Positions 26,936 through 36,721 of a stretch of DNA of 64,000 nt are shown here, one piece after another; the stretch's first letter is position 1, and each line of letters starts with the position of its first letter. A model generated the notes under the pieces. The model was not told where the DNA came from, ran no database searches, and worked only from the letters and a program-made list of their open reading frames with translations. Made by a program: the position numbers and the translations under genes. Source of the DNA: DASCOT01 sp965197275. Its GTDB lineage: Bacteria; Acidobacteriota; UBA890; WLXD01. The stretch covers positions 62,001 through 126,000 of the forward strand of contig CBDAMQ010000030.1 in assembly GCA_965197275.1 (NCBI GenBank), in the 5' to 3' direction.

Positions 26936-28153
26936 ATGAGTTCAACCCCACACGCCGCGCTCCCTGCCACCGACGCCCCGGTCGACCGCATCACCGATCA
27001 GTGTCCCTGGTGCGAACAACCTATTCCGCACGACAGGTTCGATGAGATCCTCGCACGCATTCGGGACAAGGAGCAGGCGAGAGCGGCAGCGCAGGCCAAG
27101 CAACTCCGAGCCGAGTTCGACAGGAAGATGACTGCCAAAGCGGCAAGCGCGAAAGCCCAGATTGAGGAAGTCGAACGGAAGTCCGCAGCCGCGCTCGAGC
27201 GCACAAAAAGCGAAGCCGCCAAGCGCCAGGCGACGGCCTGTGCGGAAGTTCGAAAGGAAGTCGGAAACACGCTCGGAGCACAGGTCAGGGTTGCTGAACG
27301 CGCGAAGCAAGCAGTGGAGAAGAAAATCGAGGCGCTCAAGACCAAGCAAGAGAGCGATTTCACGGCACGGCTTCAAAAGGAGTTGCAGGCTCAACGGGAA
27401 GCCCTGGAGAAGGACAAGGTAGAAGCTGTACACGCAGAGCAGGCCACCGCACTCCGCGACCGCCAGCAGTTCCAGAAGCAGATTGACCTTCTCAGCCGTC
27501 GGCTCGATAAGAAGACGCCGGCTGACCTGGGAAATGGAGCAGAGGTCGACCTGTTCGACGCGCTGCGAGCAAAGTTCCGGAGCGACGCTATCAAGCGCAT
27601 CGACCAAGGAGTGGCTGGCGCGGACATCTGGCACGAGGTGGTTCACGAAGGGGACACGTGTGGTCGCGTCATCTACGACGCAAAGAATCGGCGGGCCTGG
27701 AGGAACAGCTACGTCGACAAGCTGAGAAACGACCAACTCGCGGCCAAGGCTGATCACGCTGTCCTGGCAACGAAGGCATTCGGGCAAGGTAAACAGCAAC
27801 TGCACACACAGAACGGCGTGATCGTCGCCCACCCTGCGAGGGTCGTCGAAATCGTTGCGATCCTGCGCGCGGGACTGATTCGGGCGCGACGCCTCGGCCT
27901 AAGTCGAGAGGAGACTACCGAGAAGACGGCCGCGCTCTATGAATTCGTCAACTCTGAGCGCTGCAGCCAACTCTTCGAGCATTTCGAGGAGGTCACCAAG
28001 GAGTTGCTTGAGATCGACGTCGCGGAGAAGAACGCCCACGAAGCCACGTGGGAGCAACGCGGCGAACGCATCCGAAAGACCGAAAGGCTCATCCTCGGGA
28101 TACTCCGCGCCGAGATGAACCAGATCCTCCAAGAGGGGCCAGGCCGTGAGTAG
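26936..28153 (+). CDS. DUF2130-family protein
   Basis: An intact 405-aa cytoplasmic protein. Residues about 20-35 (DQCPWCEQPIPHDRF) hold a CxxC half zinc finger. Residues about 40-190 are a long charged coiled coil. Residues about 200-390 form the DUF2130 domain with DLFDALRAKFRSDAIKRI, GRVIYDAKNRRAWRNSYVDK, HAVLATKAFG and VEIVAILRAGL. The domain's function is not established; the conserved YDxKN and following lysine suggest a nuclease-like fold, which is inference. The gene is the first of a two-gene operon whose second gene starts 8 bp before this one stops, so expression is tightly coupled. Confidence 0.8.
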   Translation: MSSTPHAALPATDAPVDRITDQCPWCEQPIPHDRFDEILARIRDKEQARAAAQAKQLRAEFDRKMTAKAASAKAQIEEVERKSAAALERTKSEAAKRQATACAEVRKEVGNTLGAQVRVAERAKQAVEKKIEALKTKQESDFTARLQKELQAQREALEKDKVEAVHAEQATALRDRQQFQKQIDLLSRRLDKKTPADLGNGAEVDLFDALRAKFRSDAIKRIDQGVAGADIWHEVVHEGDTCGRVIYDAKNRRAWRNSYVDKLRNDQLAAKADHAVLATKAFGQGKQQLHTQNGVIVAHPARVVEIVAILRAGLIRARRLGLSREETTEKTAALYEFVNSERCSQLFEHFEEVTKELLEIDVAEKNAHEATWEQRGERIRKTERLILGILRAEMNQILQEGPGRE

Positions 28154-29099
28154 CGAGGCGCCAGTGAAGCAGGGCACTGCCCGAGTCGTTGGTCTCCAGG
28201 AACGTCGCCTGGGCCGGAATGTGATCCGAACCTACCGCGCTACCGTTGACATCGGCGAGTTGGTGCCAAACGAAGAGCAGCCCCGGATCGGGCCCAAGGA
28301 GGACGAGGAGCTGCAAAGACAGATCGAGGCGAACGAGGGCGTCTTCGAGCCCTTGCTTGTCGAACCTCATCCGGACTCTGAAGGCAAGTTCCGTATCATC
28401 GACGGTCATCGACGTTGGGCCAACTCGAGCATCTTGGTTGAGCAGAGCAAGGAGCAGTTTCGGAGGATCCCCGTCGAGGTCACGGATCGGACACTCTCTA
28501 CGGAGGACAGGCTGCGCGTCTGGATCTACATCCACCGTCAGCGCAAGGAGTGGGATTCTAGAGAGAAAGAAATGGTGGCCTACCGCCTCGTTGACCTGGT
28601 TGGGCGAGCAAGCGCCGCAAGCATCCTCGGAGTGACGGTTCGCGAGCTGGACAAGCTTGTGGACATCTACGAGCTATCGGAGCGGTTCACAAACCTGGCC
28701 GAACCTGCCGCTGCCATCACGTGGGCGAGAGAACTCCAGGGCATTAGCAAGAAGCTTCTAAGTCCCCGTGTCGTGGACGCCGTCATCAACAAGGTCAATC
28801 AGAAGCACATCACGAACTCTAAGGAACTCCGCAAGCTTCGAAAGATCCTTCGTGACCCGGTTGCCAAGGACCACTTCCTTGACCGAGACGGTGATATCGA
28901 CTCGTCCATGTTGAGGATCGCGCCGCCACCAGACAAGCGATCACCCGGCGTGTCAGGGGAACTCGAGTCTCTTGTGCGGTCTTTGGAGAGCGTCCCCTGG
29001 ACTCAGTTGGAGGAACTGAAGGGCGATCAGGAAGCACTGCAACGAATCGACGAAGCGCAGGCATTGCTCGCGAGTCTTCGAGCCACTCTGTCTTCGTGA
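28146..29099 (+). CDS. ParB/Srx-domain protein
   Basis: A 317-aa protein overlapping the upstream gene by 8 bp. The ParB N-terminal (ParB/sulfiredoxin) domain spans about residues 30-115, with VPNEEQPRIG and IIDGHRRWANSSIL, the latter replacing the canonical GERR motif by GHRR; this motif binds nucleotide in CTP-hydrolysing ParB proteins. A helical, HTH-like region follows (RLVDLVGRASAASILGVTVR, IYELSERF), then a C-terminal helical region. Without a ParA partner it is unlikely to be a plasmid-partition protein; a regulator or effector partner of the DUF2130 protein is more likely. It could bind the palindrome in its own promoter. Confidence 0.75.
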   Translation: MSSEAPVKQGTARVVGLQERRLGRNVIRTYRATVDIGELVPNEEQPRIGPKEDEELQRQIEANEGVFEPLLVEPHPDSEGKFRIIDGHRRWANSSILVEQSKEQFRRIPVEVTDRTLSTEDRLRVWIYIHRQRKEWDSREKEMVAYRLVDLVGRASAASILGVTVRELDKLVDIYELSERFTNLAEPAAAITWARELQGISKKLLSPRVVDAVINKVNQKHITNSKELRKLRKILRDPVAKDHFLDRDGDIDSSMLRIAPPPDKRSPGVSGELESLVRSLESVPWTQLEELKGDQEALQRIDEAQALLASLRATLSS

Positions 29100-29126
29100 C
29101 GCTCGCCGAGGCCAAGGGGATCGCCA

Positions 29127-29765
29127 ATGCACCAGGAAGTGAAAGCGGCAACCCCGACGCATCAGGCGCCCGATCGCGCGGCTCGCCAGCCAACGATCAG
29201 CTACCAGGCAGTGTCGGCCCTCAAGCCCTACGGGCGCAATCCGCGCACCCATAGCCCACGGCACATCCGGCAGATCGCCGACAGCATCCGCGCGTTCGGC
29301 TTCACCAACCCGGTCCTGATCGACGAGGCGGGCGGGGTGATGGCCGGGCACGGCCGGCTGGAGGCGGCCAAGCTGCTCGGCCTCCACCAGGTGCCCACGA
29401 TCCGCATCGGCGACCTGACCGCGGCGCAGAAGCGCGCCTACATCATCGCGGACAACCGGCTGGCGGAACTCGCCGGCTGGGACGAGGAGCTACTGGCGAT
29501 CGAGTTGCAGTCACTTACCGACATCGACCTGGATTTCGATATCGAGATCACCGGCTTTGAGACGGCCCGGATCGACACGCTCATCGCCGGGCTCAACGAC
29601 GCCGGCAGCCAAGACGATGCCGACCGGCTGCCCGAGATCGACGAGGCGACGCCACCGATCACCAGGCCCGGCGATCTGTGGCTGCTGGGCCGACATCGGC
29701 TGTTGTGCGCGGACGCGACCCAGACAGACTCCTACGGCCGCCTACTGGATGGCGAGACATCCTGA
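29127..29765 (+). pseudogene. ParB-domain DNA methyltransferase, catalytic part missing
   Basis: A 212-aa N-terminal fragment. YQAVSALKPYGRNPRTHSPR HIRQIADSIRAFGFTNPVLI is a ParB/Srx domain with GHGRLEAAKLLG, and PGDLWLLGRHRLLCADAT is the linker that always precedes the DPPY methyltransferase domain in this phage family. Homology stops after GRLLDGE, just before motif IV, so no methylation activity can remain. Confidence 0.8.
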
Positions 29766-29851
29766 TCGAAGCTGTCACTTCGCACGGTCCGGTGAACGTG
29801 CTTGCGGCACAACCAGCTGAAGGACGCGCAGCGATGCGAGAGAGTACCTTT

Positions 29852-29900
29852 GTGGAATAAAGACCGACCGCCCTTTTGCTGGGCGTGGTTTTTATTCCAC
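29852..29900 (+). terminator. Long hairpin / bidirectional terminator
   Basis: GTGGAATAAA at 29852 pairs with TTTATTCCAC at 29891-29900, enclosing CGCCC-TTTTGCT-GGGCG. The inner stem followed by GGTTTTTATT makes a rho-independent terminator for the plus strand, and the mirrored A-tract serves the other strand. Confidence 0.6.
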
Positions 29901-29929
29901 AGACCTCTGTGGGATCCGGGGAGTGTTCC

Positions 29930-29986
29930 TCGACCAAACGCAATACCTACCAGGCGGCCCGATCCTTCGACCAAACGCAATACCTA
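29930..29986 (+). repeat. Pair of 20-bp direct repeats
   Basis: TCGACCAAACGCAATACCTA occurs at 29930-29949 and 29967-29986, 37 bp apart centre to centre. They lie between the terminator and the next gene and could be binding sites upstream of it. Confidence 0.7.
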
Positions 29987-30024
29987 TACGTGCGTTAACC
30001 TCACAGTCTGGACGTAAAGGAAAG

Positions 30025-30933
30025 ATGATGGAAGATCGCCCCGGAAACTTCGATGGCAGACAGGCGCTGTGCTTCCCCTCGCTGGCGGTCGCACTGACGG
30101 CTGGCGCCGCAGGGGCAGTTTTGCTCGCAGCCACGCTGCACGCCGAAACGGTGGCGGCATGGGACCTTTATCTCGCGGCCACGGAAAAGCGCATAGCTGC
30201 GGAACTCGAGGACGGCGAACGCTTCCTGGTCGTGGATTTCCACGAAGAGGCCGCGAAACTGCGCCGGGAGGCGCTAGCCGGCCGCGTGGTCGTGGAACGG
30301 CTGCGGGCGCTAGACGAGCAGGGCGAGCGGTTCAAGGTACCGAAGGGCTCCATCCAACACTGGGTGGGCGTCATCCTGGTACCGAACGCGTCACTGAACG
30401 ATGTGCTCGATGGCCTGCAGTACGACATTCCGCCGCACGAGCTGCAGGAGGACGTCCTGGAATCGCGCGTCCTCGAACGCGACGGCGACACGTTCGAGCT
30501 CTATGTGAAGGTGAAGATCGAAGCCCCGCTGGCGAAGGCGCAGTACAACATCGAGCAAACGGTGGAATACGTGCGTCCGGGGGGCGACCGGGCCTGGAGC
30601 CGGATCGAGGCGACGCGTATCGCCGAGATCGACGATCCCGGCTCCTCGAAAGAGCGCGAAAAGCCGATCGGCAACGACAGCGGTTTCCTCTGGCGGATGA
30701 ACCTGTACTGGCGTTACGTACAGGTTGATAGCGGCGTGCTGGTCGAATGTGAGCAGATGACGCTGAGCCGGTCCATTCCTTTCTTTGCCCGCTTGGTCCT
30801 TTCGCCGATCATCAACGGAGCGCCACGCTCCGCCCTGTCGGATACGTTGGAGGCGGTCGCGAAGCATCTTGGAACGGCCGTCCCGGCGGAACCGCGGCCA
30901 AGTCAATCAGATCTTATCCAGCTACCGCTGTAG
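30025..30933 (+). CDS. Exported protein, polyketide-cyclase/SRPBCC-like
   Basis: ATG at 30025 follows AAAGGAAAG. The 302-aa product has an N-terminal hydrophobic segment (VALTAGAAGAVLLAATLHAE) that looks like a signal peptide or anchor. The body has LVPNASLNDVLDGLQYDIPP, FELYVKVKIEAPLAKAQYNI and a WRMNLYWRYVQVDSGVLVEC segment with LSRSIPFFARLVLSPIIN, a strand-helix pattern resembling lipid-binding SRPBCC/START-like folds seen in environmental bacteria. No catalytic motif. Ligand unknown; the gene is intact. Confidence 0.55.
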   Translation: MMEDRPGNFDGRQALCFPSLAVALTAGAAGAVLLAATLHAETVAAWDLYLAATEKRIAAELEDGERFLVVDFHEEAAKLRREALAGRVVVERLRALDEQGERFKVPKGSIQHWVGVILVPNASLNDVLDGLQYDIPPHELQEDVLESRVLERDGDTFELYVKVKIEAPLAKAQYNIEQTVEYVRPGGDRAWSRIEATRIAEIDDPGSSKEREKPIGNDSGFLWRMNLYWRYVQVDSGVLVECEQMTLSRSIPFFARLVLSPIINGAPRSALSDTLEAVAKHLGTAVPAEPRPSQSDLIQLPL

Positions 30934-31231
30934 AGGCAGCCTTAGCGCCCGCAGTCCTGGGGGCGCGTCCTCGGGTTGCCTGCGCGTGATCGGCGCCGAC
31001 GGCCGTGGCTACCATGCGTCGTGTCGGCGAGCGTCGCGCTTACCACAGACCATGAAGACGCTGTGCGCGGTCCTGACGCACACGACACGAAGGCGTCGCG
31101 CAACGACTCGCGCACCGGGCCCGGATCGTGGCCTCATCAGGATGGCGCGAGTGTGGGAGCCGGTGTGGCGTCGCCAGCAGCCCCGCCGGCTACCGCCAAC
31201 GCGCCATCCGGTAGTGCGCCGCCGCGGCCGG
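30934..31231. other. Intergenic, nothing recognised
   Basis: No coding frame or repeat supported. Confidence 0.5.
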
Positions 31232-32398
31232 TCAGCGCGGCTTGCGGTTCTTCTTGAAGAAGCGCCAGACGGTATCGAGCCCGAAGTACACGCCGTCGTC
31301 GTTTGCCGGCCAGCTATGGCCACCGTTCCAGGAGCACGCCACCACCTGACGGCCGCGGGCGCAGTTGGCGCGTTGCGTGCAGGCCCATCCGCGCTCGCCG
31401 TCCGCCGGACTCGAATAGACCGTTTCGGTCGCATCGCATTTCTGGGATTCTGGACCGGCGAAGAGCTCGGTCACCTCCGCTACCGGTGTGTACAGGTAGC
31501 CGTCGGAGCTGATCTCACCGGCACCAGGCACCGTCCGGTCGCGCTTGCCCCAGACGCTCATCACTGACAGCGCCTCGGATGGCGCACAGTTGAACCCAAC
31601 ATGAAGTTGTCCGTGCGACGGTGATACGGCAGCGAAGCGGTTCGCCAGGTCGCACGCTAGCCGTTGTACGAACATGCCGCCGTTGCTGAAGCCGGTCGCG
31701 TAGATCCTACGCGTATTGATGCAGTAGGCGTTCTCTATCTCGTCGAGCATGGCGGCGACGAACCCGACATCGTCGACACAATTGCACCAGTTGCATCGAG
31801 CCGGACCGCATGCGGCTGGAAACGGATACTGAAACGAGCCGGCGGTACAGGTCGGTCCCTCCGGACCCGGGGAACTGGCGCAAGCGCCATCGTTCCACGA
31901 CGAGATCGGCCGTGAGCCATCGGCGCGGAACCGCGTGGATTCGGGATAAACAGCAATGTACCCCTTGGCATCGGCATGCTGGCTCATGCCCGAGGTTCCG
32001 TGCTCTGCAACCGCGGCGCTGCTCGAGTAGCCGTGGAAGGCCAGCACGAGCCTGTGGGTCCTGCGTGGTTTGTAGCTCGGCGGCAAATGCACGTTGTACG
32101 TGCGTTCGAGGCCATCGTGGGTCAACCTCAGCGTCTCTGTAGCGCCGGGTTGCGTCGGCGGTGACTTGCCACAGCCGGGGCTCCGGATCGGCAGCGACAT
32201 CGCTACGACGGACTCCGGCTGCCGGGTCGGAGACGTCTCACGGGGTCCCGCGATCGTCCCCGAATCGGAGGAGCGGAGCTTGTCTGCGCCAGCCGTCATC
32301 CGCTCGGCGATCAGGAAGGCGGGTCCGAGCACACCGATCAACACCCCGAGGGCAGGCACCACGATCCGCGGCGTGACTTTGGACAGGCTCTTCGGCAC
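31232..32398 (-). CDS. PHB-depolymerase-like / LpqC-type esterase
   Basis: A 388-aa exported alpha/beta hydrolase. An N-terminal membrane or signal segment (VVPALGVLIGVLGPAFLIAE) leads to a catalytic domain with LVLAFHGYSS, the nucleophile S238 in GFSNGGMF, the acid D287 in SVWGKRDRTVP and H361 in SWNGGHSWP. Several cysteines (for example CNWCNCVDD) suggest disulphides in the periplasm. The family cleaves ester bonds in polyhydroxyalkanoates, feruloylated glycans or similar polymers. The nearby TonB receptor could import products, which is inference. Confidence 0.8.
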   Translation of the reverse strand: MPKSLSKVTPRIVVPALGVLIGVLGPAFLIAERMTAGADKLRSSDSGTIAGPRETSPTRQPESVVAMSLPIRSPGCGKSPPTQPGATETLRLTHDGLERTYNVHLPPSYKPRRTHRLVLAFHGYSSSAAVAEHGTSGMSQHADAKGYIAVYPESTRFRADGSRPISSWNDGACASSPGPEGPTCTAGSFQYPFPAACGPARCNWCNCVDDVGFVAAMLDEIENAYCINTRRIYATGFSNGGMFVQRLACDLANRFAAVSPSHGQLHVGFNCAPSEALSVMSVWGKRDRTVPGAGEISSDGYLYTPVAEVTELFAGPESQKCDATETVYSSPADGERGWACTQRANCARGRQVVACSWNGGHSWPANDDGVYFGLDTVWRFFKKNRKPR

Positions 32399-32745
32399 GG
32401 GTGGACTCCTGGGCGATCGGCAGCTTCACGTAACTTATAGGGCAGCCCCCTAGTGGTCGAGGTCGAACCAGTGCCACGCCCGGTCGTTGTCGACCCAGCA
32501 GCAGCGCTCGCCCCTGGTCGATGATGAATCAAGGTCACCGCCTCCGAGATCGGCCCCACGTCGCTCCTCCCGCACTGGCGGCGGAGATTGGACGGGCGGT
32601 GTATTGCGGTGTCGCCGGGGCTGACGTCCCGGCGACACTCTCCCTCTTCCACTAAACGATCCTGCTCAGCCGTAAGCGCTCAACGAAGGCCGGGGGGCGA
32701 CTGTGCCGATCCGAGCGCCGCCGAGCGGTCGGGCGGCGCTCACGT
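32399..32745. other. Intergenic, small unassigned relic
   Basis: A short minus-strand frame at about 32450-32535 (GERCCWVDNDRAWHWFDLDH) looks like the end of an unrecognised protein. No intact gene. Confidence 0.3.
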
Positions 32746-35413
32746 TCAGAAGGTGAACCTTGATGACACGCCGAAGGAACGCGGTCGGTTGACCAGGTAG
32801 CCGACCCGGGCGCGCGTACCGCGCTCCTGGTCCAGCGCCAGCAGGGCGGTCTCGTCGGTGACATTGTTCATCACCAGCGCGATGTCCCAGGGGCCGCGGA
32901 GCATGCCGATGCGCAGGTTGAGGATGTTGTACGACGGGAGCTCGGGGTTGAACGTGAACATGTTCTGCGTCAACGGTCCGCCGATGTTGTTGGGGTCGAA
33001 CGACAGCAGGTTGACCGAGCCGAAGCCCGCGGCCTGGTCGCCGATCTGGGTGAAACGCGAGCCGACGTGCTGATATACGCCGGTCACGTACATCAGCGAG
33101 CTGCCGGCCAGCCACTGGTAGGTGGCCGCCGCGGCCAGCTGAAGCTCCGGGACGCTCGGTAGCCGGTTGCCCTCTTCGATGCCGGACACGACGCTGACAC
33201 TGCCGTCCGCTGCGGTCGAGGTCAGGGTAGAGCGCAGCTGCGCGTCGTTGTAGCTGGCCGAGATCGCGAAGTCGAAGTTCTCGTTCGGGGTCGCCGAGAG
33301 TTCCACCTCGAACCCCGCGCTACGCGCCTTCGGCACGTTGAAGATGATACGCGACGAGCACGAGCCCGCGGTCACCGTCGCTTGCAGGTCTCGGATGTCG
33401 ACGTAGAACGCCGACGTTCAGGGAGCCGCGTCCGTCCATGATCGTGGACTTGGAGCCAATCTCGTAGTTCCAAGCGATCTCGTCGCCCCAGGCGTCGCGG
33501 CCGTCGAAGGTCACCAGGTCCTGCGGCGTGCATAGCGGGATGTTGAGCGGATCGTTGATCCCGCCCAGGCGGAAGCCCTTCGAGACCTGGGCGCTGATAT
33601 TCGTCTCGTCCACGCGATAGGAGGCGATGAGACGCGGCGCAACACCGCTGGCGCGGACCGAGCCCCGCGTGGTTCCAGCGTCGGCGAAGATCCCGTCGAA
33701 CGTCTGCACGCGGCTCTCGTCGAAGTCGTAGGCGCGCAGCCCTCCGGTGAGGCTGAACTCATCGCTGATGTTCAAGGTCGCTTCGCCGAAGGCGGCGTAC
33801 TGCCTAAACTCGTACTGCAAGTCGGAGAAGAACAGCTCGTCCTTGCCGGCACCGAAGGATCCCGCCGTGGGGATGCCGGTGCCATCTTCGAAGCCGCCCA
33901 CGATCACGCTCTGGCCATAGTCGCGATCGGTGTCGCTGTAGAAGCCGCCGATCACCCAGTCAACATCGTCGTTGCCGCCGGATAGGCGGATCTCCTGGGT
34001 GAAGAGCTTGGCCTGCGTCACATCGTCGAGCGCCGCGTCGAGTTCGTAGATGTTGGGGCCGAACCCGATCGTTCCGCCGGTGATGCTGGCGGCAAGCGCG
34101 GTAGTGTCGCGCACCACCAGCACGTCGCGGTCCGTGTACGATGTGATCGACGTCAACTGCACGTCGCCGAAGTCGTATGTGAAGTTCAGGTCGCCGAGGA
34201 AGAACTCGTCGGTGTACGGCTCGTCGAACTGTGTGAATAGTTCCCGATCGCCGAGTGTCACCGGCGGCCGCGTCGTGGTGAACGGATTCGCCAGGATGTT
34301 GAAGTCGTCCTTGCGGTTCCAGCCGTTCATCTTGACCTTCTGGAAGAAAATCCGCGGCGTGATCGTGAGGTTGTCGTTCGGCGCCATCAGGAGCGCGAGC
34401 CGACCGCCGGTGCAATGGCCGCTGTTGACGTTCTCGGCCACGCTGAGGTTAGGCTGCACCGCGTCCATGAAGCCGCCCAGCCGGTTGGAATAGCCGGTGA
34501 ACCGCAGGGCGGCCGTATCGCTCAGCGGGGTGTTGACGCCGATCTTCACGCTGCCGCCGATCTCTCCACCGGTCATCGAGCCGACGTTCACCTCCCCGAA
34601 CGTCTTCTGTACCCCGAGTTCAGCCTGGTTGGTGATGTAGCGCACCGTGCCCGCCAGCGAGCCGGAGCCGAAGAGCGTTCCCTGCGGGCCGCGCAGCACC
34701 TCGATGCGCGACATGTCAAACATGTCGATCTCCGGCGTGAAGAGCGACAGCGAGACGGTCGACCCGTCCAAGTACACGCCCACCTGCTCCTTGACGCCCG
34801 GCTGGTCGCGCGCGATCTGACCCGACGACACGCCGCGGATCGCAACCTGGCTCTGCCCGGGACCGAGGTTCTGGACGCTGAACCCGACGACGTTGGCAGC
34901 AACGCCCTCGAGGTCATCGACACCGCGCTCGCGCAGTTGGGCCTCCGTGGTGGCGGCAACCGAGAACGGCACCTCGCCAAGCGCTTCCTCCCGCAGCGCG
35001 GCCGTGACCGTGACCTCCACCGCCAGCTCGCGTTCGAGCGTGATGTCGACCGTCACCGCGGAGCCGGACGCGACCTCGACGTCCTCCATCGTCCGCTCGC
35101 GAAAGCTAGCAAGCACCACACTGACCCTATAGGTCCCGGGCGCGAGGCTGAACGAGTAGGTCCCGTTGCCGGAGGACACTGCGGCGACCGCCGCCCCGGT
35201 GACATCGTTTCTGACCGTAATCGTGGCGCTAGCGACCGCCGCGCCGTTGGCGTCGAGCACGACGACGCTAAGTGTGCCGTTGCCCGTCTGAGCGTAGGCC
35301 GCGTGGCCGACGACGAGCGTGAGCAGCGCGACCAGCATTCGCGACGCCCTGCTCGATATAGTCGTCGGGGTCTCCGCGCCTTCCGTGTGAGTGCGACCAA
35401 CGTTTCCTGCCAT
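32746..35413 (-). pseudogene. TonB-dependent receptor with one frameshift
   Basis: From ATG 35413 the precursor has a signal peptide (MLVALLTLVVGHAAYAQ), a carboxypeptidase-regulatory-like beta-sandwich (SVVVLDANGAAVASATITVR to about residue 115), a plug with VAIRGVSSGQIARDQPGVKE and SRIEVLRGPQGTLFGSGSLA, and a 22-strand barrel. Near 33405 a one-base shift breaks the frame (RGSLNVGV, then FYVDIRDLQATVTAG in the next frame). The barrel then continues to the C-terminal SFGVSSRFTF. Full-length homologues are about 890 residues. Either a recent mutation or a sequencing error; otherwise the gene is complete. The likely role is energised uptake of an oligomer or chelate. Confidence 0.85.
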
Positions 35414-35723
35414 CAACTGCTCGCAGCGTTCGCGCTCGATCCGCTCTCGCTCGGATAATGCTTTCCGCCAAATCAGCCTACTCTTCGGTACGGACACGGT
35501 AAGCGTAGCGCCTCGACGCCTCGGCTGCGTGCCAACAATCAAACAGCCCCGCAGATGGCGAGGCAGCCCGCCGCCGGCGCCGGAGCCCGGTCGTCGGCGC
35601 GGGGAACACAAGGTCATGCTGCGAAGCCGCGCCTTGGTGGTCGAACCCCAACCGGCCATTCGCCCGACGCCACCGGCGGGGAAGTCATCCGAGAGCCGCT
35701 CCACGTCACGCGGTCGTTCCGTC
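35414..35723. other. Upstream region of the TonB receptor, nothing recognised
   Basis: No convincing gene. A promoter is expected here but no clear -35/-10 pair was found. Confidence 0.35.
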
Positions 35724-36014
35724 TCACCTCAACGTCACCAAGGCGTCAATCGTTGTCCCGAGGGCCAGGGCAATTCGGGACAGGGCGTTCGCAGAGCCGG
35801 GTTTGAGTCCACGTTCGATCTCGGACAGGTATCCCGTGGCGATTCCCGTGTTGGCGGCCAGCGCACGCACCGTGACGCCACGATGCGCTCGGAACGCGAC
35901 GATCGGACGGTCGCCGCGCATGATGGCCAGCGCCACCTCATGCGGTATGCGGCTTCCATCGTCCGCGTCGAGTGCGGCCACCCGATCCTCCAGCTCTTCC
36001 TTGCTCGTGATCAA
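35724..36014 (-). CDS. XRE-family HTH regulator (antitoxin-like)
   Basis: A TTG at 36014 with AGGGAAC upstream starts a 96-aa protein: ITSKEELEDRVAALDADDGS, then ALAIMRGDRPIVAFRAHRGV and the helix-turn-helix VRALAANTGIATGYLSEIER G. This is the layout of antitoxin-type XRE proteins. No toxin gene is visible; the sequence upstream was replaced by an IS3 fragment at 36100-36337. Possibly an orphaned antitoxin. Confidence 0.6.
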   Translation of the reverse strand: MITSKEELEDRVAALDADDGSRIPHEVALAIMRGDRPIVAFRAHRGVTVRALAANTGIATGYLSEIERGLKPGSANALSRIALALGTTIDALVTLR

Positions 36015-36099
36015 GGCCTCGGTTCCCTTGCGTGTCTGGGTTGCATGTTGTCGCGCAGCGAAGACGAGTGCCTCGTCGAAAACGTTCGCTGAGTATCTG

Positions 36100-36337
36100 A
36101 GCGCCCATTTTCGCGGTACTCCTTGCGCCACCGGTACTAGGTGTTGCCGCTGATGCCCAGCTTGCGGCAAACCTCTGGTGTCCTGGCTCCCTTCGCCAGC
36201 TCCACTTCCGCCTCCCTGAGCTTGGCGATGATCTGCTCTACCGTATACCGCTTCCGGGCCATTGTTCCCCTTCCCGAGCCATCCTGTGAGCCTCAATTCC
36301 TAGCTCTCAATCTGGCCCGATTATTGGGGGCAGGTCA
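36100..36337 (-). mobile_element. IS3-family element, left end and orfA 5' half
   Basis: The left end is TGACCTGCCCCC running inward from 36337, identical in design to the copy at 52182. ATG 36262 begins MARKRYTVEQIIAKLREAEV, but codon 42 is TAG at 36139-36137 (LGISGNT-stop-YRWRKEY). The copy at 52182 has TAG at the same codon. The element ends shortly after RWRKEY. Confidence 0.8.
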
Positions 36338-36556
36338 CGATGCCGGCCGGGAGGCCCGGGTCAGTGATTCGCCGCAGCGCACGGCGCATGGTGTCGGGCA
36401 GCGGCAGCCATAGGAGGGCAGCTCTCGATTGTCGGGCCAGAGGCCACGGCCGGCGAGGTCCCCCGTCGCCGCCTTACCTCTTATGGCACGATCACGTCAG
36501 AGGGCAAGTCCTACTAGCTCTGTTCGTCCTGATAGAACGCTTCCTCTGCGGTGATT
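36338..36556. other. No gene recognised
   Basis: Nothing beyond the repeat noted in the next entry. Confidence 0.4.
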
Positions 36557-36721
36557 TCATCCTGATAGAACGCTTCCCTCTGCGGTGACGTCCGAGGATC
36601 GGTCCTCGTCCCGCAGGTCGGCTGTGGTAGTCCTGGTAGTGTTGCGGGCGCTCCGAGACACGGCGAACAGAAACGCAATGACCAAGAACAAGAAGAACGC
36701 GAACATCAGCGGGGAGACCAT
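36557..36721 (-). CDS. Small single-pass membrane protein
   Basis: A 54-aa frame starting MVSPLMFAFFLFLVIAFLFA, one clear transmembrane helix, followed by a charged tail rich in Thr, Arg and Asp. The DNA for its C-terminus and the flank contains a 28-bp direct repeat (36527-36555 and 36560-36588, core CCTGATAGAACGCTTCC). No family recognised. Confidence 0.4.
   Translation of the reverse strand: MVSPLMFAFFLFLVIAFLFAVSRSARNTTRTTTADLRDEDRSSDVTAEGSVLSG

Noticed and set aside
26942..27832. A 296-aa minus-strand frame across DUF2130
   Set aside because: Leucine/cysteine-rich antisense of a coiled coil; the plus-strand gene has promoter, domain and operon structure.
28146..29099. A plasmid-type ParAB partition locus
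   Set aside because: There is no ParA ATPase and no cluster of parS-like sites; the partner is a DUF2130 protein.
34415..35458. A 347-aa plus-strand frame over the TonB receptor
   Set aside because: It is antisense to the receptor's signal peptide, plug and early barrel, which are clearly coding; composition is Arg/Asp-rich as expected for a shadow.
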